Source: Heterostelium multicystogenum (lineage: Eukaryota; Evosea; Eumycetozoa; Acytosteliales; Acytosteliaceae). Taken from it: 64,000 nt of DNA. The position numbers and the translations under genes were made by a program. Within the stretch, counting starts at the first letter, position 1, and each line of letters starts with the position of its first letter. The notes beneath the pieces were generated by a model. It did not search any database, was not told where the DNA came from, and worked only from the letters and a program-made list of their open reading frames with translations. Where the stretch lies: positions 62,001 to 126,000 of the forward strand of contig RCNN01000011.1 of the NCBI GenBank assembly GCA_003667245.1, given 5' to 3'. Shown piece after piece: positions 23,312 to 37,400 of the stretch.

Positions 23312-25374
23312 TTTAACAAACAATGTCTGATTGATTGATTGATTGATTGGAGTGTAACTCTTATTGTCTTAATAATCATTTATATAAAAAAAAAAAATAA
23401 TTTGATGATCAAAAATGAAATTTCAAATCATGGTAATTCCTTATTTCTAAACATGTGTTTTCTGAAACTGTTCTTGCTAAATTAATCAATCATAAACATG
23501 ATTAAAGATGTACAATTATTTTGATTGTTCAAATATCATAAACATAAACATTTAAAGTCGTCTAATTGTATGCGATTAAGTAAAGCTACGTCAACTAAGC
23601 AATTGTTGGAAGGTAGACCAGACAAATCACTTAACAAAGTAACTTTGATTTTGATGATTGAGATATTCTTCAATCATTAATTCATTCATTCATTTTTGTC
23701 TATTTGTCGAATAATTAAAGTGAAACCAGAGTTTGATGATAGTTGTTCTAATCAACTTTTTGACCAAGATTAATAGGCAGGATTGTTTATGGGCGCCCAA
23801 TCAAATTATTTTTAAAACAGTTTGCAAAATGAAAATCATCATGTAATCTGAAAACGTTTCGTTCGCAAAAAAGGTGGAGCAAACTATCAACCAAAACTAC
23901 ATAGATCATGAAAATCAAGTGGTTGTTTCAACAGACAGTCGGTGGTCCGTGCATTTTCGTTGCATTTATATGGTTGGTTAAACTTTGTGAAAGATGATCC
24001 TCCTTTTACTGAATGGTCCTCACAAAGATTTTTGTCACTAAACAGAGCGACGAGGGGTGCACGTTGTTAGGGTCAGATAGATCTAACTTTCATGAGATCA
24101 GACAATTGTTGTTGTGTTGTTGTGTGTTTAGTTTGACTGTCTTTTTTTTTTTTTTTTTTTTCAGTTTTGGACCATACCTGAACCTGTCCAAATTATCTTC
24201 CTCCTTTATTCAAAAAGGAAAAGAGACTCACTCCTTTGTGTTTATTTATTTTTTTTTCAAAAATTTATGTTGGGGGACAGTTCTTTTATGATATATTAAT
24301 CATCAATCAATAAATAAATCAATCAATAAAACAAAACAACAACAGCAACATCGATCACCAGCCAACATCAACACAACACATCCTCATAATTTCTTCTCTT
24401 TTTATTGGAAGTACTGCATTTTGCAAAGCAAATTTGTTAGTTAAACCTACCTATCAAGTAAAGAGAGTGGAGCGTGACCTATTGTTTACATTCAATTGCA
24501 TTCAGAATAGCCTGTTCAGCTCAGTTCAGTTCAAGCAGTTTCATCTTTCATACAACAAACAATAGCTACAACTTGTACCTTAAATATTACAACATATAAT
24601 TTATAAACAATACATATTATTTATTATATACAAACAAGGAGGCACATAAATAACAATTGAAGTAGTGTGCAGTACAAGCACCCTCTAAGTCAATCTCAAA
24701 TCTAACAATTAACATTCAATCTCAAAGGTAGCTAACAAAAACCCTCACACTAACATCTCAACTCTCAACCAAACCAAACACTAATATATATCTTTCAATC
24801 AATCAATCAAGCAAGCAATAACCCCACACTCAACTCACTTACTCAACCACTCACTCACTTACTAATAAATTTTTATTACCTTTTTGTGCTGTAGTTGTTA
24901 TTGTCAGTGATAAACAATTAAATAGCAGTAGTTCACCATACATACATTACTATATCACTACATAGATACAAATATTGCCATATTAATTAATCTATAAAAT
25001 TATTATCTATTTAGCATCAATAGATTAGATTGATTGCTTTAAGGAATTGTCTATTTTGTCAGCAATCGACTGTTTTTATTTTTAGATCACTGCTGCCCCA
25101 TTTGCATTCATCAAATCAACTACTAGCTTTGCTTCTGCCTATATAAATTATATTGACATCAAATCAAACCAAACCAAATCAAATCAATCAATTAATTTAA
25201 TGTTAATTACTTAGTAACCTATCTATCTATCTATCTACAATATATTATAATATAATATTTATTAATCTATCATCATCAACAGCGTAACACTAGTCAGTGG
25301 CATTAATTAAAAGAGAAGACACAAAGGTCAAGCTTGGTTTGTAATTTAGTATTCATAAGTTAGTTGTACAAAAC
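23312..25374. other. Intergenic region between divergent genes
   Basis: 2.1 kb upstream of both the Tim21-like gene (-) and the kinase gene (+). It holds a TGAT microsatellite (23328-23348), a GC-enriched island at about 23830-24080 with a 59-codon antisense frame (23887-24066), a long T run near 24142-24161, and many CAAT/ACTC repeats at 24780-24860. No gene is supported. Confidence 0.55.
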
Positions 25375-26719
<1,345 letters not shown>

Positions 26720-27175
26720 AAACATACATTAATTATATATAAGATATCTTATCCTATAGAAATAAGATACATTCAATCCACCTCCACCCATCCATCCATC
26801 CATCCATCCATCATTCCACCAAACAAAAATATCTTCATTAACCATTAAACTAACTTTAACAGAACAACAAATAAACGTCAAATTATATACAGTAACAGAA
26901 ACCAAAGAAAAAGAAACCAAACCGTATTGTATCTTATAATTCAACCACACAATAGTATCAATATTGATTATGAAATGGTATACTTTTTTAGTCTATAATT
27001 TTAAATAAAATATATTTAGGATTATATGGGTTTGTTATTTATATATTTCTTATTTGATTGGTCATCTTAAATGAACTGCTTCCCAGGTATTTCCGATGGA
27101 ATACATAAAGTCGATTCCTTGAAGGTGGGCTTCGTTGGGTTTGCTTGGTGATAGATCAGCTGAAATTCAATTATA
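26720..27175. other. Intergenic region with CCAT microsatellite
   Basis: The 3' flank of the kinase gene. Tandem CCAT units at 26788-26813 are the only distinct feature; the rest is AT-rich. Confidence 0.6.
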
Positions 27176-27481
27176 ATGATTGGAAACTGGCAACCAATCA
27201 TCGACTTTATGTTTAGCAAGTTGGAATTTGATGAAGAATCTGAAGCCATTGCACTTTGCACAGATGGAAACTCTGGACATATGGGCACGTGGCGACATTG
27301 CCCCTTTGATCGACACATCTCAACTTTTCCAAATCTAAAATCACATACCCTATCGAAATCCAACCAATTCGACTCACTTGAGCAATTACTCTTTGGCAAC
27401 CAAAACATCAGACTACTCACACTTTCCAAATACAATCACATCTGGAATTCAGATACTAAGGCACCTCGAGCAATGGAATAA
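27176..27481 (+). pseudogene. Leucine-rich coding fragment
   Basis: A 101-codon open frame with protein-like composition includes FPNLKSHTLSKSNQFDSLEQ and NQNIRLLTLSKYN, resembling the irregular leucine-rich repeats that follow F-boxes in dictyostelid gene families. No start context, N-terminal part or continuation is visible. The opposite frame is also open and cannot be excluded. It probably is a remnant of a lineage-specific family member. Confidence 0.35.
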
Positions 27482-27819
27482 GGAGCTTGTAGGTGATCGG
27501 TGTTAGGTCTAAGGTTACGTCGGTCTCAAGGTTGATTTGAATGAATCCTGGTGATGATAAAATATACATTAATGTTTTATATTGGAGAATAATTTGTCAC
27601 TAATAGACAGCGTTACTTCTCCAATAATCATTATGAATGTTATTTATTATAATTATATATTGAATTATAATAAGTAGAGAGACTTAAAAAAAAGATAATG
27701 CTTATTTCTTGTTTCTTTTAGAACTATAGTTCTTAAAAAAATTATTTTGTATTTACAAATTGTTTATTTCAACGGGTTATACTCTTTATAAACTTGAGAT
27801 CTGGTGGCAAATGAATAAT

Positions 27820-28205
27820 CTGTCACTAATCCCCATTGCTCCAACCTCCGCTATAACATGAGTTAATTGTGCAAGTCTCTTTCCCATTTGGAGGGAAAGT
27901 TCCTTATGCAAAGCTAGTGCTGTAGTATTGACTTAAGTTTTGTTCATCAATAAAACCTCCTAAATGTTTCATGCTTATGATAGTCATATCTGCCAGCTTT
28001 ATCTTTATCTTTAAGAATAGATTGCAAAGCATTACCAGCATCAATATATCGACGTGTTGCACCAATAAGTTTTTGTTTCAACTCTGGATGGTTGTCCCAA
28101 GTCTTGATATTCCTTTTCTTCTGATTCCTTGGGATGGTAATCTTTATAGTTGTTGGGATATCATCTCCTTCTTTATCTATCTTTTTTATTATTCTTTACT
28201 TTCAT
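27820..28205 (-). pseudogene. Orphan coding fragment, unknown family
   Basis: A minus-strand frame without a start codon reads WDNHPELKQKLIGATRRYID, NALQSILKDKDKAGRYDYHK and, after a frame change near 27965, LGGFIDEQNLSQYYSTSFA and GTFPPNGKETCTINSCYSGG. Composition is clearly coding. An in-frame stop precedes it at about 28196 and a TAA interrupts it near 27915. It is either a decayed gene or an error-split exon. I do not recognise the family. Confidence 0.4.
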
Positions 28206-28380
28206 GAGAGTTGGAGTTTGTTAAAATGTTAATTAAAAAAAATGGGAGCCTTAAATTAATTTTCAACAAAAGGTAAAATATTAATGGGCTACTTTTTCTT
28301 GGAAATTATAAATCATTGTTTTGAAAAAAAAAAATGGAAAAACATGGAAGTTCTGGGTTTCTCTCTTTGCTATTTTGGAG

Positions 28381-29300
28381 TCAACATGTTAATGTATAAG
28401 TTGGATTGTAATTCTTGAAGGCAGAATAAATATTGACGATTGAAGAGTGAATGATACCCAGATTGGTCAGTGTTTGCCAAATCTTTTTTGATTTGGGCAG
28501 ACCAGCTGTATAAAGAAAATAATCATACCTATCAACTGCATTAAATTCCTCTTTACAAAAATGAAGGTTGGAAAACATTTGGGAGGACGGAAATGAACAC
28601 GGAGCATATCTGGAATAATAGGTCTTTGAAAGAGTACTCTCTGTGAGTTTAGTGATGCAAGTATTTCTCAACTTGATACACTGTTCCTTTGGCAGTGGAT
28701 TATTGAAACCACTCAAAATAGAAATTAAATCCTCCTTTTCATTTGTTGAATGGTTGTATTATTTCCAAAGTGGGTCCGGACATCATGTTGCTTTCTTTAT
28801 TTTCTATATAGTGAAATGTCAGAGATAAATGTTTGGAAATTTTAATCCATATCTTCTGCCGAATTGATAAAACATTTCAGCAATCTGTTATAACGATAAA
28901 AGAGCATAAAGTCCCTGTACTCCGGAGTATTAAATTCATAATATCTATATCTTTGAATTGTGAAGTAGGTATAGAAGGGGGACCTCTTTTGTTGATTTAA
29001 TACAAAATATTCTTGAAGTTTTATGAGATGGTTCTTTGGTCACCTGGTGATACCTATAATATGACATTCACTCCGATGTATTTGTTTTTTTGGTATTTCG
29101 ATCCAATCCAGAGCTCGAGAAACTTCTTTGAGATATCTTTAGAGTTCTTGGTAATTTAAAATAGTACAAATAACTGTATCATTACAAAATGCAGCATCGG
29201 TAATTAGGTGTTTTTTTTGCAAGAATTGGGCGCGAATTGATACTCTACATCTTGTTAAATGATTCACCAATAGTTGAGATGAATTATCTTTGGTTGAAAA
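28381..29300 (-). pseudogene. Degraded or error-split gene, unknown family
   Basis: Protein-like frames run through most of this segment. The first reads SQLLVNHLTRCRVSIRAQFL and DAAFCNDTVICTILNYQEL, then VSRALDWIEIPKKQ. After a TGA, the same frame continues with LIKLQEYFVLNQQKRSPFYT and TPEYRDFMLFYRYNRLLKC. A possible short intron (about 28795-28850) leads to DLISILSGFNNPLPKEQ and ends at the stop at 28381 after IIHSSIVNIYSAFKNYN. Two in-frame stops that no simple one-base indel explains argue for a pseudogene. The family is not recognised; it may belong with the neighbouring fragments at 29591-30010. Confidence 0.45.
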
Positions 29301-29590
29301 TCAGTTCCCGAAGTTTCAATATGGTTTTGGTTTTTTTTCTAATTATGGAAAACTTCAGGAACTGATTATTTTTATATAACACCATATTAATTTATATTAA
29401 TCCACCCAAATATTTAAAAAAGTTCACCCAAAAAATATTTTAATAAAAAAGAAAATAAGTATATATAAATTATCAAACTTAATCAAAATTGGAGCTCATG
29501 AGCTTTATTGATTTTTGTATAAGAAATAAAGTTTTAAAAAGAAAAAATATCAAATATAGACATCATTGGACCTCATTTTATTGATTGTCA

Positions 29591-30010
29591 TCAATGGTTG
29601 ATTATTGGTGCCAAAACCAGGGGATACATTGAAAATTCAGTTATGACTTTCACAACATGCATTCTTCTGATGCACCATGGCATCCATTGGTTGTCAAATT
29701 CTAAATGTAGTGAATAGGCATCATCCATAGCTTCATTTAAAGAGCACTCTCTGGAGAACATAGAGTATTGAGTATCGTCATTCCACGACGACGGAGTGAG
29801 GAAGCAATCCTGTTGTAGAAAGTTCTTCCAGTGATATTTTCGATCATCGTGACCTGGTGGAAGCAAATTACTTGGTTGTAGTTGGGTGGAGGTGTGAGAA
29901 TATCGTAAACTATTGCATATATAGACCTTTCAGTAGGGTCCTGTCTAATTATATTTTGATAACATTGAAAATAGTTGTTGATGTTGCGGTGAATGCTCCA
30001 TTATTGATTT
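29591..30010 (-). pseudogene. Degraded coding fragment
   Basis: One minus-strand frame reads NIIRQDPTERSIYAIVYDIL, TPPPNYNQVICFHQVTMIEN and RTFYNRIASSLRRRGMTIL before a stop near 29735. A second frame continues with NEAMDDAYSLHLEFDNQWMP and WCIRRMHVVKVITEF. The composition is coding but no family is recognised. The AT-rich stretch 29340-29590 separates it from the next fragment. Confidence 0.4.
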
Positions 30011-30482
30011 AATCACTTGATAAAATCCTACATTTTATACTGAGACAAATCTCACTTCCTCATCTCTTACTTGATAGAACTCTCAAATAAGAGTTGAAAT
30101 GAGTTGAAATAATTGATATATAAGTTGAATGTGGTTGTATTTTGATATGTTGTTTAATAAAAAACGAACAATTGTTGTGAAAAGTCAACTTTTGGTAAGT
30201 TTTCCTGTATCCAAAATTAAAAACAACTTCAACTTTACATTAAAACCAATCAAAATATGTGCTTTATTCTCATTTTGAGATTATGTGAGTGTCCCACAGT
30301 GGTTTACATTCAATTGATTCAATTTCTTTGTTTGTGAATATGGGTATTTAGATATTTGATTTATAACTATATTTAAATCATTTTCTAACTACTTTCTCAA
30401 GTTGTACATATCCCTTCTTCTGTCTATTTTGATTTTAATATATGACCAAAAATGAACTAGGAGTCTATATTTGTTAAAGGAA

Positions 30483-30740
30483 TGACATCTCAGAAGATAT
30501 TTACAAGTGAAGTCAAAAAGCATTAAGTAAATGATTTTTCGAATAGATTAATTAATATTAAAGATAGATTAAAAGAGATCCAGGTGCAATAAAGTTTTTG
30601 TATATAATGGTGATTCATGTGAATTGTTAGATGAACGAATGAAGGTTAGAGTAATACTTGATGAACTACTTGATATGAATCAGAAAAAAAGTCTAAATTG
30701 TACATCCAGATGAAGAAAAAACTCCGTTTGGGATCATAAA
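30483..30740 (+). pseudogene. Short plus-strand coding remnant
   Basis: ATG 30483 begins MTSQKIFTSEVKKH, then an in-frame TAA, then VNDFSNRLINIKDRLKEIQV. A shifted frame continues as FVYNGDSCELLDERMKVRVI and LDELLDMNQKKS. An in-frame stop plus two shifts in 250 bases suggests decay. Family unknown. Confidence 0.3.
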
Positions 30741-30898
30741 ATTCCAAAGTTAATGAGATAAATGAAAAGAAAGATTGGAAATAGATGAGATTATTTTGTT
30801 TAATAGGTAAATATCCCATTGTGGAAGAATCGACTTGAACACTAATTTAATTGAAGATGTTCTAAATATTGACAATAATTAAAGAATGATTCATTTAC

Positions 30899-31440
30899 TT
30901 AATTCTTTTTTATCTTTTTGTTGAGGTCCATGCCAATTGATTTAAAAACTTCTTCGACTGATTGTATTGAAAATGTTGTACAAATTTGTTGGAATATATC
31001 ATCAATAAACATTAGATGTGCGAGTATCTCATCGGTTTGACAGGATGAAGGTGGAGCGATAGATGATGAGGAAAATTACCGACCTATTTCCTGTATAAAT
31101 AACTCTTGTAAGATTCTGACAGGTGATTTTTGATCCAGTAGTTTCATAATCCATCCGGTCCTGGTGAAGACCAGTTCTTCTTATTTTTGACCGAAGATGA
31201 AATGTCACTTTGATCCAGTTTGAGTGAAGTTTTGGAGGAAAGACAAGCTCTCAGCAATTAAAAGGACCATTCCTGAGTGTAATGGATTGGTATGGTCCAT
31301 TAAATCTCCTATTGTATACACTTGAATTTGTCTCTAGAAAGGACCATATTATTTCCAGCAGATTGGGATACTGAGTGTGAAAAAAAATTGTGAGTTCCAA
31401 AATGTAGAATTCCAAGAATTTTAAAATGAGCCTCATCTAA
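30899..31440 (-). mobile_element. Non-LTR retrotransposon remnant (reverse transcriptase)
   Basis: Two hallmarks of LINE-type reverse transcriptase occur in order on the minus strand. SSPGPDGL at about 31144-31170 is the opening of the finger/palm block; it is followed by LLDQKSPVRILQELFIQE. LAHLMFIDDIFQQI, with motif C at 30995-31012, has Ile in place of the usual Ala of F/Y-A-D-D, followed by FKSIGMDLNKKIKK, the usual post-motif-C helix. Only about 130 bases separate the blocks, whereas an intact domain needs several hundred, so an internal deletion has occurred. Several frame changes are present. Dictyostelids carry TRE non-LTR elements near tRNA genes, but no tRNA is visible here. The 5' part up to 31440 is tentative. 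Confidence 0.6.
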
Positions 31441-31732
31441 ATAATTAAATTTCAATTATTCCAAAGTTAACTAGTTATAGCAATGAACTCATTTATATAC
31501 AATCAATTAGATAATTTCTTTAATAATAATCATCATATTTCATTTATTAAATATAAGTCTTTAAAATGAATCACTTCCTAATGAATTGCTATCTTTAGTA
31601 CATTCAATAGCATCACACTACTTCCTATGCCAAAATATATACGACGGCCATCAGAATATTTGATTTCATATTTCAAATCGTAGATGTATGTTGTCTTGTT
31701 TATCATCTATCTTGTAATTCCTTCTCCCAACC

Positions 31733-34305
31733 ATGTTAATATTGGACATTTTTCCTTACCCAACAGTTTCTATACCATTACATAATCAAAACCAACTCAA
31801 ACAATAATGATAGTTATTTTATTGATTCTTTAAAAAGATATATTGTTGCAATACTTCAAGGTAGAGAGACATGACGTTCCAAATTTGAAGTTGCTTACCA
31901 CTAACCGACAGCTATTTAGTAAGCATGGTATTGATTGCCTGGTGTATCTATGCGATATAGAAGATCTTAATGGGGTCTTCACTATCTACTTGATTTATGC
32001 TTTGCTACGTGATGACATTGGGTTCAATGTACTGAATGTATTATATCGCTTTGCTAAATCGTCCAATACCGAATCATATTGTTTGAAGCTATTGGACCAG
32101 CCAACCTTGTCGGACTACTCTAAACTCTTTGTTATCTTGTTGGTTTTTAAACAATAAGTTAGATGGAGCTCCTAGTTTATCTCAATATAGCCCGTTGGTG
32201 TTCAGGTATGTATAAAACTACCGAGATAAATAACTGAAACGACTTACATCATTATAGTACTCTTTTTACAAGATCGATTTATTACTTTCATTGAAGAAAT
32301 AGAGGAGTATCAGTTGTTGTCTTTGAGAGTATTTGAAAAGCATTTTATAGTAAATGAAGATAACATCAAATCAGTGCGAAAATCATTTAGCTTTTCTCAA
32401 CTACGTCGGATGACTGAACATTTCAACTTCTATTACCAGATGTATCACAGATTCCTTCCTTTGGAAGAGTTCAACGAGATCCATTTTAATCATTTAGATA
32501 TGTTTATCAAAATATTGCTTTCTTAAACAGCAGCCAAAAGAAATACTAGAGTCAGAAAAAGTATTGAAATATATGATAGAAGAGTGCTCGTTTGCTTTCT
32601 TAGAATCTCTAGTATTGGTTTCACTATTTTGAAGAAAAGAATGTTCCAATACCATTGTCACTCTATGAAAGAATCACTAATTCAATACACAATTTCAAAG
32701 TTGAACCTGTCCCAAACAGTGAAATTATTCTCAAATCAGTAATATCATTGCACACTCTAAAAGGTAACCCAGATTTCATACCAATCATTGCTCAGATTTT
32801 TGAATACCAATTTAGAGTTTTTCTGTGGCATTTATGATTGATACGATTCGACCATTTAAGAAATCATTAGCAGCATGGCTAAAGGACAACAATCTTTTAT
32901 TTCAACACAAAAGGTTGAGTGGTGGGAAGAGCTTGCACCACTTATGGAAACCTATAGTCTTAGGAAACTTCTATTCTACCTATTGGACAATCACATTGAA
33001 TTTCATCAAATTGAAAGAATAATTGCTCATTCTACACTTGAAGAGACCATTGAAAGTTTTATGAATAACACATATTCTGCTCGTTTCTTTCAGTACATCA
33101 ACTCGACTGACAATATCGAAATTATCAAATGTTATTTGGCATTGGAGTTTAGAAATAATTTATTGAAATTTATCGATAATATACCTCTCACTCTCATAAA
33201 TCTAATAGAAAAGCTGAATGAACGAAATCCATATTATTTCGGTGAACTTGTTAAAACAATTAAAGAAAATCAATTCTTTAATTTACTACTACACTATCAA
33301 GAGAGCAATATCAAATTCCTCAAATTCTTTGATATTGATCAGCATGGTATCAATCAAGTCACTGGAACTCCTATTCAACTCAATTTTTTTTGGAATTCAT
33401 GATATTATTAAGCTATTAATATTTAGCTACAATACATCTAGTTCCAGAATTATTGATCTTTCAACAGTTTCAAAATCATTTCACAAAATCATTTCTTCAA
33501 TTCTCTCAACTTTGCAATCCCAACTATTATAATCAAAAGCAGAATGAAATATATTGGTTCAGAATTTTGTTTGTTTAGAAACCCACCTCTTCATCTAAGA
33601 AACACAGAAATCATTCATATTCCTTATAGAAATCTAAACAATTGCTTTGATAATCTGGAATCTTTGACATTAAATTTCTCTGGCAATAACTTACCAAATG
33701 GTATAAATGTTGGACTACCAAAAATCATACCACCTAATCTCAAACAAATTAGAATTGTTCATTTGAAATTCACTGAAACTATGGAAAACCAATATATTGA
33801 AAATGTATCCTTTCAAATGAAAAGAAGGAAAATCATTAATAATAATGATAACACGAGTTGCTTTTTGACTTATGTATTGGGCAAATACGAAAATCCTAAA
33901 CTAGAGTCAATCATATTTTACTCACAAGTGGAATCAAGATTACCTTTCTGCCATTCACTCTCTTTGCTTACTAAGATCAGGAAGAATATCAATTTATATG
34001 TTTCTTTAATACTAAGGAGACGTGATTTTAAGACCATTGGCCAATTCAATTTTTTAAAGACTGTAATCATTGAAGAGGAAAGAATAATTAATGAAAACTT
34101 TACTCATGAATTCGCTAAACCTCAAATGATTAGAGTTCTCTTTGACCCATTTAAATTACAAAAATATAGTTCTGGTTATATCCCTGGTCTTGTCAATGAT
34201 GTATTTCAAAAATTCTCTCAAAATGAATTCAAACTAATAGTATTCTGCAGTTTACTTTTTGGTGTGGATGATATCAATGCTACACCAATTCCCAGTTATC
34301 AGTGA
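31733..34305 (+). CDS. Large dictyostelid family protein with F-box-like segment
   Basis: Protein-like frames run without an AT-rich gap from about 31733 to the TGA at 34303-34305. The first half (to about 33350) is helical and hydrophobic/charged: HDVPNLKLLTTNRQLFSKHG, RKSFSFSQLRRMTEHFNFYY, KVEWWEELAPLMETYSLRKL. Then an F-box-like helix pair appears (GIHDIIKLLIFSYNTSSSRI, DLSTVSKSFHKIISSIL), followed by leucine-rich repeat-like strands (LESLTLNFSGNNLPNGI, NLKQIRIVHLKF). One intron lies near 32205-32257. Frame shifts fall near 31800, 31840, 32150, 32290, 32525, 32600, 32830, 33385 and 33530. The segment from about 33344 could be a separate F-box gene, but no spacer separates the two. F-box proteins recruit targets to SCF ubiquitin ligases; that role is only inferred. 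Confidence 0.5.
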
Positions 34306-34488
34306 GTACATTCTCTCAAATCTTATTGACACTAAAAAGTTTATTCTTTGAATCAATTTACTTTTTTGTCGTAAGAAATAACTGTTTTTTTTTACAAATC
34401 ATTCTGACATTGAGCAATTAATAAAGACTTAACAATAATTAGGAAAAATATATTGTAAACCAAGCTTTTAAATGAAATTATTTTTTTT

Positions 34489-37400
34489 TTAGTTTTGAGG
34501 AGGGAAATTAGGAATGGATGCAGACATTGGTGGTGCTCCCATTGGTGGTGCTCCCATTGGTGGTGCTCCCATTGGTGGTGCTCCCATTGGTGGTGCTCCC
34601 ATTGGTGGAGCTCCCATTGGTGATGCTCCCATTTGTGGTGCAACATAACCAACAGGTTGTTCAATTGGCATTGGATTTCGAAGATTCAAATTGTCCAGGA
34701 GTTGGCATTGATGGTTTAAATGCTGAATTATTTGAACCATCGCTTGAGGATGACATAAAAGGTAGATCCAGTGTAAACAGATTGATTCAAGGTGTCCAAA
34801 TAACGTGGTCTTCTCTTTCCACCTGGATTAGGTGAAACTAATGAATATTTGTTTACTCCTGGGGAGAGAGGTGAGGAGTCTTCGCCATTCTCGCGGGGTG
34901 ATGAAGAATGTGGTGCCATTGGAGTACCAATTGGTGGGCTTGAGGCTCCGGGAGAGTAGTGTGCAGATGGAGAAGGTGATGGATCTCCCATTGGAGGTGG
35001 AGGGGTTGGTTCGGCTGGTTTAGGTACTGGCTTACCTTTTTCTACCCATGTACCAGAAGCCTCATCGAAATAAAATTTATTTTCGTCGTTAAGGAGCATT
35101 TCTTTGGCGTTAGACTTATTCTTTTTCCAGAACCACCAAGATTTACCACCTGATTGTTTGTCTTTTTCGTCATCCTGTGGTGTTGAAGCATCGAGATTCT
35201 CCTTTTCTGGTGTTGGTGCTGGTGGTTGATTCAAATCTTTCTTTGGAGTCTTTGTAGAGAATGAACTATACAAATCTTCATCATCGTCAAACTTGAGTGA
35301 TTTGTTATTGGCTGGTTTGCTTGGAGATTCTGTTTTAACTGGCGCCTGGACAGATGGAGTAGTCACCTGAGCTTGAATTGGTGCTGCTGGTGTTGGGGCT
35401 GGAGTATTTGATTTCTTTGATCCACCAAATCCAAATTTGAAAATTGATGGCAGTTGAATCCATGATCCAGATGTATTCATCCTGATTAAATAATTGATTA
35501 GTTTTTATCGTTTGTTTACTAGCAGTAATGATATACCTACTTAGAAGATGAGAAATTCATTAATCTTTCCGAGAAAGTATCAAGTTGATAAATAAAATTG
35601 GGGTTATTGATATTATGATTTTTTAAAGTATTTTTAATTGTATTTAAATATCTGTAAAGAAATATATTAATAATATTAATCTAGAATTAATTTACGAGTA
35701 GTTTAACTTACTTTGATGATTGTTCAATCATTCCCAAATCACATAATAATGTAGCATACAAAAATTTATAAACCAAAATCATTGGCAATGAGTATTGAGA
35801 GTTACCAAGTGTTTTGCCGTATTCGTAGATTTCTGAACGTTGAAGTGACTCTGTTGTAATGTAGTGTTTGGATACTTTAATGATCACACCTAGTAGTACA
35901 ATTCTGCCTATTTGGATTATCGAGTGGACCAAATTGATAGTCTGACAATAGGTAACAAGCATGTGCAGCTTCGACTCTTTTCTGGATGGCCAGATACGGT
36001 CACCCCTTTCACCAATTACCTTTTGTCCTTGTGCTTTTCCGTTGAACAAAAAGTGCTGCAATATTTTTCTTTCCATCCCTCGAGGAATGCTGGTGAGGCA
36101 TTGGCACCTTGCAAATCCTTGAACAACTCTCGAGTACTGTTTTGAATACAAGCTATAGATAGTCTTAAGTGGAGAGCCAATTGGGAAATGAGCTGTTACT
36201 GAATGCCAATAATGTTTTACCATAAGCATCAGGTCGAGATAATGAGAGAGAATGATGGCATGTGTCCCAAAGTTGATTTTTCCATTGTGAACTTGTGTGC
36301 TGCAAGGAGATCACACGGATCAAAAGGTTCTGCATTTCATTGAGGAGGATCTGGATGTCTGTATCGGATCTATGCTGTTGTTGTGGTGGGAAGTTTGTCA
36401 TGCTACTCTTATTATCTAGAAAGAAGCTTGTGTAAAGTTTTGTCAAAGTTTTTCTCATTATGAGGATTTGACCTTCAATTGTTGTTAAGAACAATGAGCA
36501 ACTCCAAAGTAAATGAGAAGCCTCTGGATCTCGTGAGCAGAGAACATCCATTCTTCCTGCTCCAATATCTGCAATTCTCTCTTGAATCCACTTGTTGACA
36601 GTTTCTTTAGAAGTGCTGCTACTCAATGGTCTGGGAAAGTGGATACATTATGATAGAGCTGTGATTGACCCAAAAGATTTTTTATGTTGATGGTCCTGAA
36701 TAGATGTCGATTTAACTTGTGGAGTTGGGCGCAACATAGCACCTTGCCACCAAAAACCAAAAGCAAACACTGGGTGTGGACGTGAGAATAAGGGTGTTTC
36801 AGTTTCTAGAAACGGATGAAGATCCCATCCTTGTTGGTATCCTGTTTGTTGTTGGTAGTATTGATTTGGTTGCTGATATTGCTGCTGTTGATTATATTGG
36901 TTTTGGAATCGATGGTTGATAATAATTCTGTTGTTGCATTGGAAATTGAGATGGTGATTGAGAGTAGGGCTGTCCGCTCAAATTTGCTGGAGGAGGAGCA
37001 GATACTGACATTCCATTTGGTGCTGACGATGGGATGGCCATTGGCATTGATGGGGTATATGAGGATGGCGATGATGGAACTGAGTTATTTGAGCTAGAGA
37101 GTAGCTGTTGAGGAGTTGAAATCTGATGTGAAATTGGATTGGTTATTTGGTGGCCTGCTACTGGGGGAAGTTGGTGTATATCCAACTTGTTGCTTCAACA
37201 TAGCACTAAATTCATTTGAGTGAGTTCGAGTGTGTGCTGGTTGATATGGCTGGCAAACCCCGCTACCCGATTGACTTAAAGATGCAGCAGAGGTTACAGA
37301 TCCAGGATTACTGTGGCTGATGTTACCATTATTAATACTGTTGCTGTTATAAGATGAATGACTCATTGATGAGGAAGGTGATGGAACTTGATATTGATGA

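Noticed and set aside
24013..24291. 92-codon open frame
   Set aside because: It depends on a long T run coding for poly-Phe and shows no family resemblance.
34526..34630. Regular short repeats, considered as a CRISPR array
   Set aside because: Units are contiguous without spacers and encode a protein repeat in a eukaryotic gene.
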